Shown here in pieces: positions 43,140 to 54,151 of a stretch of 64,000 nucleotides of DNA. Source of the stretch: Diphasiastrum complanatum (taxonomy: Eukaryota; Streptophyta; Lycopodiopsida; Lycopodiales; Lycopodiaceae); assembly GCA_029204225.1 (NCBI GenBank), contig CM055110.1, positions 33,861,174 to 33,925,173 on the forward strand. The letters are read 5' to 3'. The translations under genes were made by a program, and so were the position numbers. Position 1 is the stretch's first letter. Each line of letters begins with the position of its first letter. The notes under the pieces were generated by a model. The model worked only from the letters and a program-made list of their open reading frames with translations, was not told where the DNA came from and did no database searches.

Positions 43140-43235
43140 TATGCTTCTTGGTTTCCAAGAGGAGGCTCGAAACCTGAGACCAAAGAAACTTTGGATGTCA
43201 AGCTAACCAACTGAGCCAACCCCATTGGTTACTCC
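43140..43235 (-). repeat. tRNA-derived SINE candidate
   Basis: On the minus strand the sequence reads GGGGTTGGCTCAGTTGGTTAG and then, about 35 bp on, CTCAGGTTTCGAGCCTCC. TGGCTCAGTTGG fits the RNA polymerase III A box (TRGCNNAGYNGG), and GTTTCGAGCC is close to the B box (GGTTCGANNCC). A full tRNA cloverleaf is not apparent, which favours a SINE head over a tRNA gene. I did not find the element's 3' tail or target duplication. Confidence 0.5.
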
Positions 43236-43565
43236 AAGTGATTATGACTCTAAAGGCCATATAAACGCACGAGCATGTCAATGACAATAACAGATCGAAT
43301 GACTGAGCATAACAAATTGAGCACAAGCTTGAGAAGGTGACTCCTTTATCTATATTTACAATTAGTCAACATGAAAACATAAAGAAGTCAACATTGTTGA
43401 CCTACTTTGGCAATGCTTCTGAGCAGGACTCTTCAAAATAGGTTGGAACTACATAACGGATTGTTTTATACGTAAATACAAGCTCATACTTGGCTATCGT
43501 CCCAATATTGTAGTTAAGCTTATTAAGAAGAAAACTTTACACATAAGCTGTATGTGTTGTGTTGA

Positions 43566-44837
43566 TCAAAGGGCGTCACAGGTGGCTGTTTGGAACGAAA
43601 TTTTGGAGGTTGTGAGGTCATAAAGCACATGATAGTTCTGCTGCATTATGTTCCCAATAATGGATGGATTTCCCGATGGTCCTGCGGTTCCCAAGGCAAA
43701 ACACAGGACGTTGGTTGCAGCAAGAATGACATAGTTTGCAGCAGGAGTAGTCAAGCTTGCTGATCCTGAAAATGAAATTTGGAAAGAAGGTGGCTGAAAA
43801 TTTGGGTTGGACGATATGTCGTAGCAAAGATCCAAGCCATACGGGGTTCCGCTCACAGTTGGGAGAGAAATGCGACTGGCAAATGCAGACCTGACAATCT
43901 GGTATGCATGGTCTCTGAAGTAGGTAAGGGTCGTGCCTGAGTCGAAAAGTGAGCCACCGCTGCTCAAACTGAAATCACTGCTGGGAATGCTTAGAGTTGT
44001 TCCGCCAACACTGATGCCGGTGATAGAAACATAGTAGAACGTAGTGACTTGACCATTTAGGATGGAAGTAGTTCCGATGCCGCTGCCAGAAAGAGCAGGC
44101 ACGGAGCCCAAGAGGAGGGGACTGGTGATAGTGCTTGCATCATTGAAGTTGACAAGGCAATAAGAGAACTTCTCTGTGATGACTGAGCTCAGCTGGGAAA
44201 TGAGCGATATGGGTCCCCTGCCCAAACCCACCAGGCCGCCAGAGTCGGGCGAAAAAGTTCCGCCGTTGTTGTGGCCACAGCCAAATGCGAAAGGCGAGAG
44301 AGCCACGTTGCCGCCACTAGTGCTAGCCAAGGTAATCGTATCAGTACAGAAATCTCCTGAGGTGGAGGAACCGTCACCATATCCATAGACGTATCCGCAC
44401 AGTGAGCCACTGCATTGACGATTGCCGTTCAGTGCAAGGCAGGTCTGGCTGCTGCAAGAGACTGTATTGTAAGTGGAGGATGCAGAAGGATTGAAGATTG
44501 GACCGTTGGTCTGATAACAGGCTGTGCATGGCAAGCATTGCACCCAAACCAGGTCACTCCCTGTATCAGCGATGTTAAGGAAACTTTGGATGGGTGTGCC
44601 TATCTGAAATTGCATTAGGTACTCGCCTTGATCGGATGAAACTGGAGTGGTCAAATCGAGCAAGGGCCTGGAAGCAGCATCGGTAGAGTTAATGGAGTAT
44701 GCGCGGACTTTCTTTGCAATATGTTCCACACGAGCATTGCTCCGGCGGATTGCCTGCTAGTATCTCTCATACAAAGTTGCTTTGGAGGATGAGAGTTGAT
44801 TGTACAACAAAAATAGAGACCATGGGCAAGAGTGCAT
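43566..44837 (-). pseudogene. Nepenthesin-like aspartic protease with amber codon 27
   Basis: Pepsin-family (A1B) plant aspartic protease without introns. From ATG 44,837 the frame has a hydrophobic start (MHSCPWSLFLLYN) and a propeptide-like stretch (SSSKATLYERY). An in-frame TAG follows at 44,759-44,757 (codon 27), then QAIRRSNARVEHIAKK. The rest, 387 codons from 44,729, is open. It has YLMQFQIGTP, catalytic DTGSDLVWVQC, the Cys-rich nepenthesin insertion (CTACYQTNGPIFNP, CSSQTCLAL, QCSGSLCGYVYGYGDGS), FGCGHNNGG, GLVGLGRGP, FSYCLV, second catalytic SLFDSGTTLTYF and the terminal IIGNIMQQNYHVLYD. All catalytic residues and the family's cysteine pattern are kept. Loss by one nonsense change (possibly from CAG) is recent; a 5' assembly or sequencing error cannot be excluded. 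Normally secreted or vacuolar. Confidence 0.85.
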
Positions 44838-46811
44838 GTATGACGTTTTGGATGTGGTAAAAATCATCGTATAGCATAATGTTCCAATAAAGGCAAATAT
44901 TATTATATACTCTCAAATGTTTATTCTATCTTTTGTGGATTTGGCACATCCGCTATAAACTCGCCATCATTTTGATGTGGATCAAAGTCATTCCAAAACT
45001 TGCATTAATATTAGCACCAATTTTGTGAGCACCAAATTGGATGATTGAATTCCATCTTCATATTGATGCATGGCAAAATACGTGATAGGTATAGTGTTAA
45101 CTCAACCTGAAGATTATAAAAAAGATTTTCCAATCAGGTTTGCAAACCACCAGTTATGAATGATGCTAAAATCAACTATTTTACCAAAAGAGAGAGAAGT
45201 CTTGGCAATGGCTTTTGATGTTAAGAAGTTTTGCCATTATATTCCATTAAAGATAAACATCATATGACAAATTGTGTATTGAGGATTAAATCAACACTTG
45301 GGAACATTGAAGTAGATAATAATATTTTGGATGCAACATTGTTATATTTGGAAGCAGTACTTGAGTGGGTAGCTCATATTGTTGAATATCTTATGCATGG
45401 ACAACTAAGTGAATCATTGACCAGATTGCAGTTAGGGTAGTTTTGAGCTCCAAAAGGGCCTTATAAGAATTCATGCGAAGGTCTCTTTTATACTCTTGTA
45501 GGAATTCACCCATCTCCGCATTGTGATTTTTGATTTCAGAATCTAGGATCCCCTCCTCTCTTGCATTCAGTCACCTTGGCTTGGGGGTGAAGTGGTTAGG
45601 GCTTTGACTAGCCAATTCCTAGGTGGTTTTACTCCATAGGTGTCCTTTTGGTTGCATGTAATAGGATCTAAGAAGATCTTCACTTGATGATCTTAATAAT
45701 CCACCTACACATTGTATGGATTTTATTGACCATACCATAATGCCACACATAGATTCTATCCATTCCACTTTTAACCTCGTTATTTTGATGATCCTTATAT
45801 GTTTGGACACATTTTGATGCATGTTGAAAATGAAATATTTCCAAAATATTAACAATTCGTTGTCCAAATTTTTGCTTCCAACAAAATCACAAGCATTCGA
45901 CAAATTTTTTGATACAAATATATATTCGTGTTGGCTTGTAATTATTGTTGTGTGAGAGGCCATCTTCATAGTTGGGCTATATGTATATAACAAATCCTAG
46001 TGATTAGTTTTCAAATGTCGGGTTGGGCAACTTATTTTCATTCACGGACATTGAACTCTTTCAGAATAGTGCCAACACATAATGTCGTATGTATGATACC
46101 AATACAATTGGGGTGATTTTGGCTTTCTTTGTATAATCACCAATGGAAGATGCAAGTATATGTTTTAATGCAATTGCATATTCCTTGGAGAAGAAGCACA
46201 TGCAAGGAAAGAAAGTACAAAGGTAAATTGTATATACATCAATAAATGTTCGAAAATAAAAATAGCTCTACAAGTTCCCCTTCATTAACACATTGTGATT
46301 TTGAAGAACGAACAAATGGACAACAAGAGTATTTTTTAAAGATTGTGAAGGGCACTTATGTAATGGTATGTGCATACAACAATCAAATCTAGAGAAGAGC
46401 TATTCATAAACTACAGGAGGATTTTGAATCATCTTAGCTTTGTTGGCACCAATGATTGCAAGCCATGAGCTAAATCTAGAAAAAGAATGGCATACAATGG
46501 TCTATACATAAATCAAATATCTGATTGTCAACGTAAAGGGTTGAGATGAAACTTGATGTAAGGCAAGATCATGACTCTGCAAATTGATCTCAACGTAATT
46601 GTACTAGCTCTTATAAATAAAGTTCAAGTGTTGAAAATAATGCTTCTATGCTTGATGAAAATGAAATCATGGATAATTGTAATAAATGATGTTGTATATG
46701 AGCATTTTTGTATATGAGCATTATGATGTGGAAAGAACACAATGATTACACATGATACATAGACTTTCATGAGTGTCAATGAGATTATGTTAAGACAAGA
46801 AATGAACACAC
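44838..46811. other. No gene recognised
   Basis: A/T-rich intergenic sequence. Around 45,590 GGGGGTGAAGTGGTTAGGGC has a weak tRNA-like A box, but no B box follows. Short open frames lack recognisable motifs. Confidence 0.45.
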
Positions 46812-47430
46812 CTCTATAACTTGGAGCAATAACTTCTCGTTTGTAGGCATGCCAGTCGTATGGCACAACTGTGGGGCCAGGGAATCCCAGGAAGGACTCC
46901 ACTATCTGACTTAGCAGCGTGGACTGGATTCTGTCCATGCAAAATGGTGAAACAACTAGAAAGTTGTTCAACAGATGCACAGCCATCTGTATGACTAGTT
47001 CCGTGATAGCCTCTATTAGGTAACTGTTGTTAGTTTGGATGGGGGTATCTGGTGCAGTCTTGGCGACAAAAGGTTTGATCAGGCTTTTTGTCTAACGATG
47101 GGAGATAGGCTGATGGTCATCGGACATAATGCCAATAGTGACCATCGAGTCCACGTTAATCCTGACCTTGTACATGGTACCTTGGTCCAGGAAGTGGAAA
47201 CGTGACTTCGACGCATCCCAGGTGGCATAAGCATGAAGGGCAAGGCCCATGTTAATTTCAGAATGGAAAAGCGTCGGGAAAAAATCCATTGCCTCAAGAA
47301 GTGGGCCAGCAGTCTGAAGCCATGGTTGAATCAAAGTGTTAGAAGGTAAGGGCCAAATCTGTGTGGCTGAGAGAATCTCACGCTGGATCACCTGCTTGGT
47401 GCCAGAGTCTTCTGAGGATGAAGAGGCCAT
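46812..47430 (-). pseudogene. Hypothetical gene with one internal stop, probably retroelement-associated
   Basis: ATG 47,430 (MASSSSEDSG), then WPLPSNTLIQPWLQTAGPLL, EAMDFFPTLFHSEINMGLAL, HAYATWDASKSRFHFLDQG and VRINVDSMVTIGIMSDDH. There is a TAG near 47,093, then in the same frame KSLIKPFVAKTAPDTPIQTN, ITELVIQMAVHLLNNFLVV, ESFLGFPGPTVVPYDWHAYK and EVIAPSYRG. A GTGTGT at about 46,811 could be a splice donor. About 205 residues are visible. No known domain is recognised. It lies 1.1 kb downstream, on the same strand, of a gypsy integrase, so it could be an extra gene of that element. Confidence 0.4.
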
Positions 47431-48586
47431 GTTAGCAGTGATAGTTAAGTGTGAAAAAGTAGGCAAAATGGTGAAAAAGGTAAAAAGAGGTGGAAATGAC
47501 AAAAACTATGAATAATGAGTGTTGGATGGTAAAAACCATAGTTCAGAGTGCAGCTCCTAGTTTAGAATGTGCAGATGATAGCTTGTATGAAGTTTGGTCG
47601 CAATCAGAGAACTTGGAAATTTCAGTGAAAATTTGAGCAGAGTCGCATCAGCAAAGGTGACAAATGACTCGAATTCAGCCCTTACATAGCGGAATTTAGA
47701 GTGCGTACTAGGTGAAATCTGCTTTCATTTGTTCAGTTCCACCCAAACTTTGGCAGGAACCTTTTTCACAAAATTCTAAGACCTCAAAGAAGTCTGCGAG
47801 AGTTTAGAAGGTGATTTGACTGCCCTGCGAGGGTTCTGCGAGGGTTCAGACACTCTACGAGGGTTCAACTCTCGCAAGAGGTAATCTCTCACACAGCATG
47901 TTTCTGTGGTTGAATTCTCAAGATCAAACCATTTAGACAGGCAAATTTCACTACTCTAATTTCATTTAGGTACCTTGTGAAGGTTGTTATGATGATCTTG
48001 ATGCTCTACGAAGGTTCTGAAGATTCAGCTTCTAGGAACCCTCGCATACACTCAAAAATGATGATTTCTCCATCTGGAACTCTCGCATAGATTTTCATGG
48101 ATGCATCTGGGTCAAATTTAGTGACTGTCCAAGTTTTAAGAGCTATCTCCCAGGGGATCTCCAAAAATCATGAAAAAAGTGCTCTTTAGAGTGTTTCTTG
48201 ACGAGATCTTGAGATTCTCTGATTTTTAACTTTTCCAAACTGGTAATCTACTTCATCCATGTTAGAACTTACTGTTGGTAGTTTTCTAGAAGTTCTGATA
48301 GATATTTGGTAACAGATTCATCAGTTTTGGGTGAATTTTGCTCTTAAATTGCCATAGTTACTGAGATCGAGATCTCTGATCTGCAAATTTGGGAGACTTA
48401 TTGGCATAATCTGATGATCTGCTTCCCTCTTGATCCCATCTGGATCAGGATCCCTCTTGGATCATGATGGATTTCTCCGATCTTGTCAGATCTGACTGAA
48501 TCTTGATGGATCTAGCCTGATTTGGTTGATCTTCCTAGATCTAGTTGTGATGGCCTAGCAGAATAGCTTTTCATAACATACCACCA
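47431..48586. other. No gene; short (C/T)GCGAGGGTTC repeats
   Basis: 47,780-47,890 contains several copies of CTGCGAGGGTTC, CTACGAGGGTTCA and CTCTCGCA, and variants recur to 48,090 (CTCGCATA). 48,420-48,540 has repeated GATC(T/C)-rich phrases. Probably retroelement untranslated or LTR sequence between the integrase and the gene at 47.4 kb. Confidence 0.4.
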
Positions 48587-49790
48587 CCAACCTGGATCTA
48601 ATTCACTGTGGTGGCCAGTACTTGTGCAACCGACTATCGTTGATGGGTGTGTCGAATGGTGTCCCATCTAGCTTCTTCAGTTCACTGTTCCATGATTAAG
48701 AATTTCTTTCATCTGATAAGGACCTTCACTTGTGAATTTTAATTTTTCCTTGATTGCATTATACATCAGGACCAGATCTCTGGAATGAAGATCATTCTTT
48801 TGTAACCTGCGATCATGCCATGCTTTGTATCTTTCTTTTTCAGCTGTCAATGCATGTATAGCTAGTAAGCGTTTTTCACAGAGTTTGTGCAGAGCTTCGT
48901 GGCGTAGTTGTAGAGATTTGGATTCATTAAGGTGTTGCGTTGTGGCAATCCTTAATGAAGGGACTAAAAACTCTATTGGCATTACAGCATCCTGACCATA
49001 TACCAGTTGGAAAGGTGTTTGATCAATGTTTCCCTCATATGTTGTCCTGAATGCCCACAAAGTAGCATGCAACTTATGTTCCCAATCCGATCTGCTAGCC
49101 TCAACTGTTTTCGTGAGCACGCTACACAGGATCTTATTGGATGATTCTGCTTGCCCATTATCGCAAGGATAATAAGGCATATTTGTTCTATGGATCACGC
49201 AGAATTCTTCCAACAGGACCTTGATGGTCTCATTGATGAAATAGCTTCCGCGATCGTTGACTATCTCCACCGGGCATCCAATGATATTTTCATAAAGGAA
49301 CTTGGCAATTGTCCTAGCATCAGCTACTCTTACTACCTTGGCTTCGACCCAATTGGTGAGATAGTCCATGGCTACGATTATGTATCGAGCCTGGGTACTC
49401 TTTGCTACAGGGTGAATTGGACCGATGTAATTCAATCCCCACTTTTCGAATGGTGCTTGGGATAAGACCGGGTGTAGTAGGTCATAATTCAATCTCATTG
49501 GTCTGCTTGCCATTTGGCACACATCACACTTCCTCAGGTATTCCTCCATGTCCTTATGAATCGGTGGCCACCAACATCCTGATTGCAAAATCTTGCAAAC
49601 TATAATGTCGGATGCAAAATGGTCTCCACCCATGCCTTCATGTGAAAGCGAAATGATTTGGGTGGTCTCATGAGAAGAATACACCACCAAAGAATCCCAT
49701 CTAGGCCACTTCGATACAATTGGCTTGCAATCAGCTGATAAGGTCTAGCTTTCAAGATCAATTTTCGCTGATCCACCTTTGGTAGTGATT
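48587..49790 (-). pseudogene. Ty3/gypsy integrase, near full length
   Basis: The open part (49,690-48,677) holds the HHCC zinc-binding region (HEGMGGDHFASD, KILQSGCWWPPIHKDMEEYL, CDVCQMA) and the integrase core. The first catalytic position reads WGLNYIGPI where gypsy integrases have Asp (WGLDF-type), so Asp is replaced by Asn. The second Asp is in EIVNDRGSYF and the Glu in DNGQAESSNK. The C-terminal region has RYKAWHDRRLQKNDLHSRDL and FTSEGPYQMKEI. A frame change then leads into DGTPFDTPINDSRLHKYWPP and a stop near 48,590. Upstream, 49,700-49,790 continues in another frame (ASQLYRSGLDGILW). Inactive by the Asp loss and frameshifts. Confidence 0.85.
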
Positions 49791-50217
49791 TGCATTAGGG
49801 GAAATATGGGCTCAAAATGGGCCCTTTAAGAAATTTCACTTTAGAGAGAGGTTACGTAGAGAGAGAATGAAAACTGGTAACTTCTAGTCGTCGTTTTCCA
49901 AATTTTTGGCCTAGCCCAACGTTTAGCTAGTATGGTTAACTTCAGACAATAGTTAGTTAAGCATGAGATATAATAACTTCTCTTCATGCTCGTTCCAAAA
50001 TTTGGGACTAGAGCTTTAAGACTGAAAATCTTGGTGTGCTCAATGCAAAAACTGAAGCGGGAGAGGTAGAACTTTTGAAATGACTGTATGCTTATAGTGA
50101 AATATGAGGCGGGACGATTTTTCAATGCGACATAAACATTACAAAAGTAAGGAATGTTAGGTCTATTCATATTGATTTACTGTAGTTTGATTCATTTACA
50201 TGATTGTAGCTTTAACA
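49791..50217 (+). other. 5' flank of element A copy 2
   Basis: Unassigned sequence between the gypsy integrase and the first ATG of the transposase-like gene. No CACGTG cluster or terminal inverted repeat was found by eye. Confidence 0.3.
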
Positions 50218-52822
50218 ATGGCGATGTTCCATTTGCATGTTGCTCTTCCGATGGAATGCCCTCCAATTATTAAGAAAAATGCGAAAGTTGTAGAGAATGT
50301 TGCTGCAATAGTTAGAGAATTGAGAATGAATAGTGTCCAGATTTTAAGTCCGTAACTCATCTTCTCAAATATGTATGTGAAGGAAATAGCGGATTACTTG
50401 GATATTGTCAAAGGTTGTGTGATATTGAAATCCATAGCATATCTTGTCTTGATCAACAATTACAGTTTGCTAATCAACAATTGCAAAGTGCAAATCAACA
50501 ATTGCTTCATTATGTACAACACACTAGTGCTGAAAACAATGCACTCAAGAATGCTATGTCAGAGCTGAATGCTACTGTCACTACTCTTTGGGGATCAAAT
50601 CAAGAAATGTTAGAATCCATGGAAAAGTTGCGATTGGAGAGTTTAAAATCTGTTGTTGATATAAAAATTATCAATAAGGCAATGATGAAGAGGAAAAGAA
50701 AGAGAGTACCGATGAAGAATATTGATGACTTATCTACACATAGTGGCAATCTTGAAAAAAAGAATTCAAACATTCAAGTATGTTGTCCATATAAACTGTT
50801 TATTTGATTTGTATATGTCATTTAAGTTTGATTTGCACTTGATAACATGGATTATTTATTTATTAAACATAATTTAGTTTTATATGTTTGTTGCAGATCA
50901 TGTTTGGTGGCAAAGAACTATTTAACAGATCATTCATGCATTGGATCATCTTTAAGTCATGTTTTACCAAGAAAGTCAGCAAAGGAACTGATAAAAAATG
51001 CTCGGCTTGAAAAAATGAAAAATGAAATTGTAGAGACTGTTTTGATTAAGGTTCAATCATACTTGGATGCGAATGTGATACAAGTTGCATGTGATGTATC
51101 TGGAATTAGCAGAAATGCTTATTCTACATTTTTTAGAATAGTTAAAGAAGCTTTTTCCCAAGTGATGGTGAAGAAAATTTATCTTCTGCGTCCATATAAG
51201 ATAAAATTAGCTAGAAATTTTTATAATGACGGTATGTTCAAAGTAGGTGGCCAATCACTTCATATTACTGAATTATACAAATCAAAATATGGTGAGCTCA
51301 ATTACAACGATTGCAATAATATTTTTTTTGATATTGAAAATGAGTCTAAAATACATATTCGATTCTATAAGCTAGACGAACATCAAGTAAATGGAAAGAT
51401 CATTATTGTAATAAAATTGGATGAATCTGAAATCATCAAAGGTCAGAAGTTGGAACGAGTGAGTGTCACTTTGATGGACAAAATTTCAGATACAAATGAT
51501 CGAACGTTTAGTGTTCAATCGAAAAATCACATATGGTGGTTGGCGGCATTCCAGGTATAAATTTCAATTCTCATTTAGAATATCTTTATTAACAATTCAT
51601 ACCTTGCCAGTTTTTATTGACATGTCATGCATTACTTGTTTCTCTACAGGTCTTGAAAGAGGACCATAAAATACTTTCATGGACATTTTCAAGAACAAAT
51701 TATGGCGAGATTATAAGGAGACATTTGGAGGGTGAGAAATTTACAGTCGAAAATCATGGAAGTTTTCAAATTCAATGGCACCTTGCAAGGGATTTGAAAA
51801 TATTAAAATGTATATATAATGTCTCTCATGGGACAACATCAAAGCATCGATGTCTTTATTGCATGAAGGATTGCTACAATATGAATTTGGGACAACCAAC
51901 AAACATTGGCCCAACACGAGAAGCTGAAGATCCAAATATGAAAAGTGTTCTACCAATTTCATTAAAATATGCTCACATATGCACATTGCATGCTGAGGTT
52001 CGTATTATTGAAAAACTTATTTACCTGCATATTCTACTAGCATGGAATCATAAACCGGAGTCTTTGGCTAAAGCAGCAATTAGGAGGTTGGAAATAGTTC
52101 TGTCAAATGCAGGACTACATAAAGGGAATGTCACGATTGAAAAAAGTGACAGACTCTCTGGGCCTAATAAGCCATCAATTGGAGGTGCTAAAGCAAGAAG
52201 ATTCTTATCCAATCACACATGCAAAGAATCAAGTGTCAGATACAAAATTTGGAGAGAAATTGTTCAAGCCACATGAACACTAGAAGGAAGTAATCGAGTG
52301 GAAAAGGGACAAGTGTGGACCAACTTAGACAAACTCATAGGTGTTATCAGGAAAGAAAACCTATCATCAGAAGATATGAGGACTTTGCAAAATCATTGCA
52401 CCATTTGTAAAATCTATACATGATCCTTGGGGAAAAGACAACATTACTCATTACATGGTGCTAATCTATATCATTATCTGGTACTTTTCTCATTCAGGCT
52501 TATATTTGTTACTACTGATGTAACTAATCGAAACTATAATTTGCATCACATCCTTCTTCATCATGCAACTTATTTTGCAAAGGAATATGGGAGCTTAAGT
52601 ATCTGGTCAACACAAGGCATGGAAAAATCTCATTGGCAAGCAAGGGGAGCATTTCATAGAGCAACAAACCATGGAGGACACAATTCAAGAAATAAATATT
52701 TAGTTCAACTTTTTTAGTGGTTTTATAGAAGAGCACAATTTAGATATCAAGCTAAAAACTCACCAAGTATTACGATATTTCGAAAGGCATTCAAATTCAT
52801 TACAAAAGAGAAATCCTTGTAA
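50218..52822 (+). pseudogene. DDE-transposase-like gene, element A copy 2 (longest)
   Basis: Exon 1: ATG 50,218 (MAMFHLHVALPMECPP), a stop/frameshift near 50,330, THLLKYVCEGNSGLLGYCQR, then a Gln/Asn-rich coiled-coil-like stretch (DQQLQFANQQLQSANQQLL) and basic KRKRKRVPMK, ending at GTATGT (50,779). Exon 2 (about 50,896-51,556): VACDVSGISRNAYSTFFRI, helix-turn-helix-like, then VIKLDESEIIKG (Asp 51,420). Exon 3 starts at 51,650: HLARDLKILKC (Asp 51,791), CLYC (51,851-51,862), CTLHAEVRIIEK. Exon 4: STQGMEKSHWQARGAF (Glu 52,622) and GGHNSRNKYLVQLF, stop at 52,820. Two Asp, a CxxC, a His and a late GxE resemble the catalytic layout of DDE transposases with a C2C insert; this is inference. Stops in exons 1 and 3 and a degraded exon-4 acceptor make it a pseudogene. 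Confidence 0.6.
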
Positions 52823-52826
52823 TATA

Positions 52827-53682
52827 TCAAAAAAATATTACAGAATAAAGGGCCATTGCAGATGATCCTTTTGTACTCTCATTAGAAGTATAACCCAATA
52901 TCTTAATAGCCAAATCTCTTTTCACAAAAATTATTTTATATGTTCCTATTGCGTAGTTATGGCCTCCCAAACAGACTAATAATGATTTGATGGCCATAAT
53001 GACATTGGTTGCATATGGATTAAAAGATGAATGATATATATGAATCTCATTATTTTGAAAATGTGTCAAATAATGAGATAGAGACACATCTTTTCTCCCG
53101 GCTGATACACCACGGACGCCTTCATGTCTCATACCAAAAGCATCTATTTCAATAGCATCCTATAAACCAAAAAAGAAAATAAATTTAGAATTATACATAA
53201 CACTGCTCAATAAGAAAACTGAACAATATCAATACCAATATAATAGCTACGTACCAGATTATAATCATCGTAATCACCGATGTTTGCTCTGCTAATGTCA
53301 TGTCCTCCAATGGCCTCTACATTTCTGGAGGGGATATATCTAGGCCTTGGGGGATATTTTTTTTGGAATTCCAAAAATTCCTCCTCTGTAGGCAAAGTTT
53401 TTTCATAGGCTTAGATTTTTCAAATCATGGCCTCCAAGGCCTCATTGTTAGATTTCCAATTGCCATCTTTATCATAATCTATCTCACTTTCAAGGTCATC
53501 ATATGAGTAATCAACAATGTCAGAAAATTGAGATAAATTTTGAGCAAAAATGTAAAAGATTCAACTACTTTTATCACATTTTGCAATATTTCCATATTTG
53601 GCATATTGAGGCCAAAACTTGTTTTAGACTTAGAGGTTGAATTTTCAAAGTTCATTAGTCTAAATTTCATTTGAATAAACAC
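52827..53682 (-). pseudogene. Element A partner gene (ORF2), copy 2
   Basis: Tail-to-tail with the transposase-like gene; the stops are only about 5 bp apart. From upstream: acidic DIVDYSYDDLESEIDYDKDG (about 53,515), two stops, then KTLPTEEEFLEFQKKYPPR, GGHDISRANIGDYDD and a GTACGT donor (53,254). The intron ends at AG before 53,160. The last exon reads DAIEIDAFGMRHEGVRG, VSLSHYLTHFQNNEIHIYHS, NVIMAIKSLLVCLGGHNYA and KRDLAIKILGYTSNES. Compared with copy 1, the acidic block, the (S/T)(D/E)EEF--FQ motif, the intron position and the DAI-ID-F exon are all conserved. Function unknown. Confidence 0.55.
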
Positions 53683-54151
53683 TTTTTGAAAGTGTGGGAA
53701 AGATAGAATGCGAGTTTGAGTAGATTCAATTTGAATAAGTTGGGTACATTGAATCTAGACCCAAAATTGGTAGGGTTAGCATTTTGGTGGGAAAGCCAAG
53801 TGGCCAAATAGGGTTTGGACCTGCAATAAAAGGATGTAACTCATGGAGAGAGTCATATTCTCTCTTCTCTATCTCATTTCATGCTTATACATGGTCCTCT
53901 TGGGTTCTACTATCCATTGGTGCACTATCTTGGTGATTGCTTGCAATTCTATGTGTAGAATGATCTATATTTGTTATTTTTGGATCCACACGTGTGAAAT
54001 ACAGTAGCTTGCTGGTTTTGTATGGACAGCAACAGTACATAATCATTTCATTCAAGTTTGATCAAGTTCTATTAGTGTTTGCATCTCAAATTGTGTGTAG
54101 ATGCTGATTTTTCTACATTGGTGAAATTGGTAGTGTATTTCAATTGGAGTC
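53683..54151 (+). promoter_or_regulatory. 5' flank of the chimeric copia element
   Basis: Probably LTR and leader sequence: AATAAAAGGATG near 53,826, a CT-rich stretch (TCTCTCTTCTCTATCTC) and TCCACACGTGTGAAATA near 53,985, as in the other copia LTRs. No TGGTATCAGAGC primer site and no matching downstream LTR were found, so the element's ends are undefined. Confidence 0.4.

Noticed and set aside
44176-44618. Open frames on the opposite strand and other frames of the nepenthesin gene
   Set aside because: Shadows of the GC-richer protease gene; no independent motif.
45570-45640. Possible tRNA or second SINE head (GGTGAAGTGGTTAGGGC)
   Set aside because: No B box at the expected distance and no cloverleaf.
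47780-48090. Possible CRISPR-like array of (C/T)GCGAGGGTTC repeats
   Set aside because: Repeats are short, irregularly spaced and partly adjacent, with no unique spacers, in a plant nuclear context.
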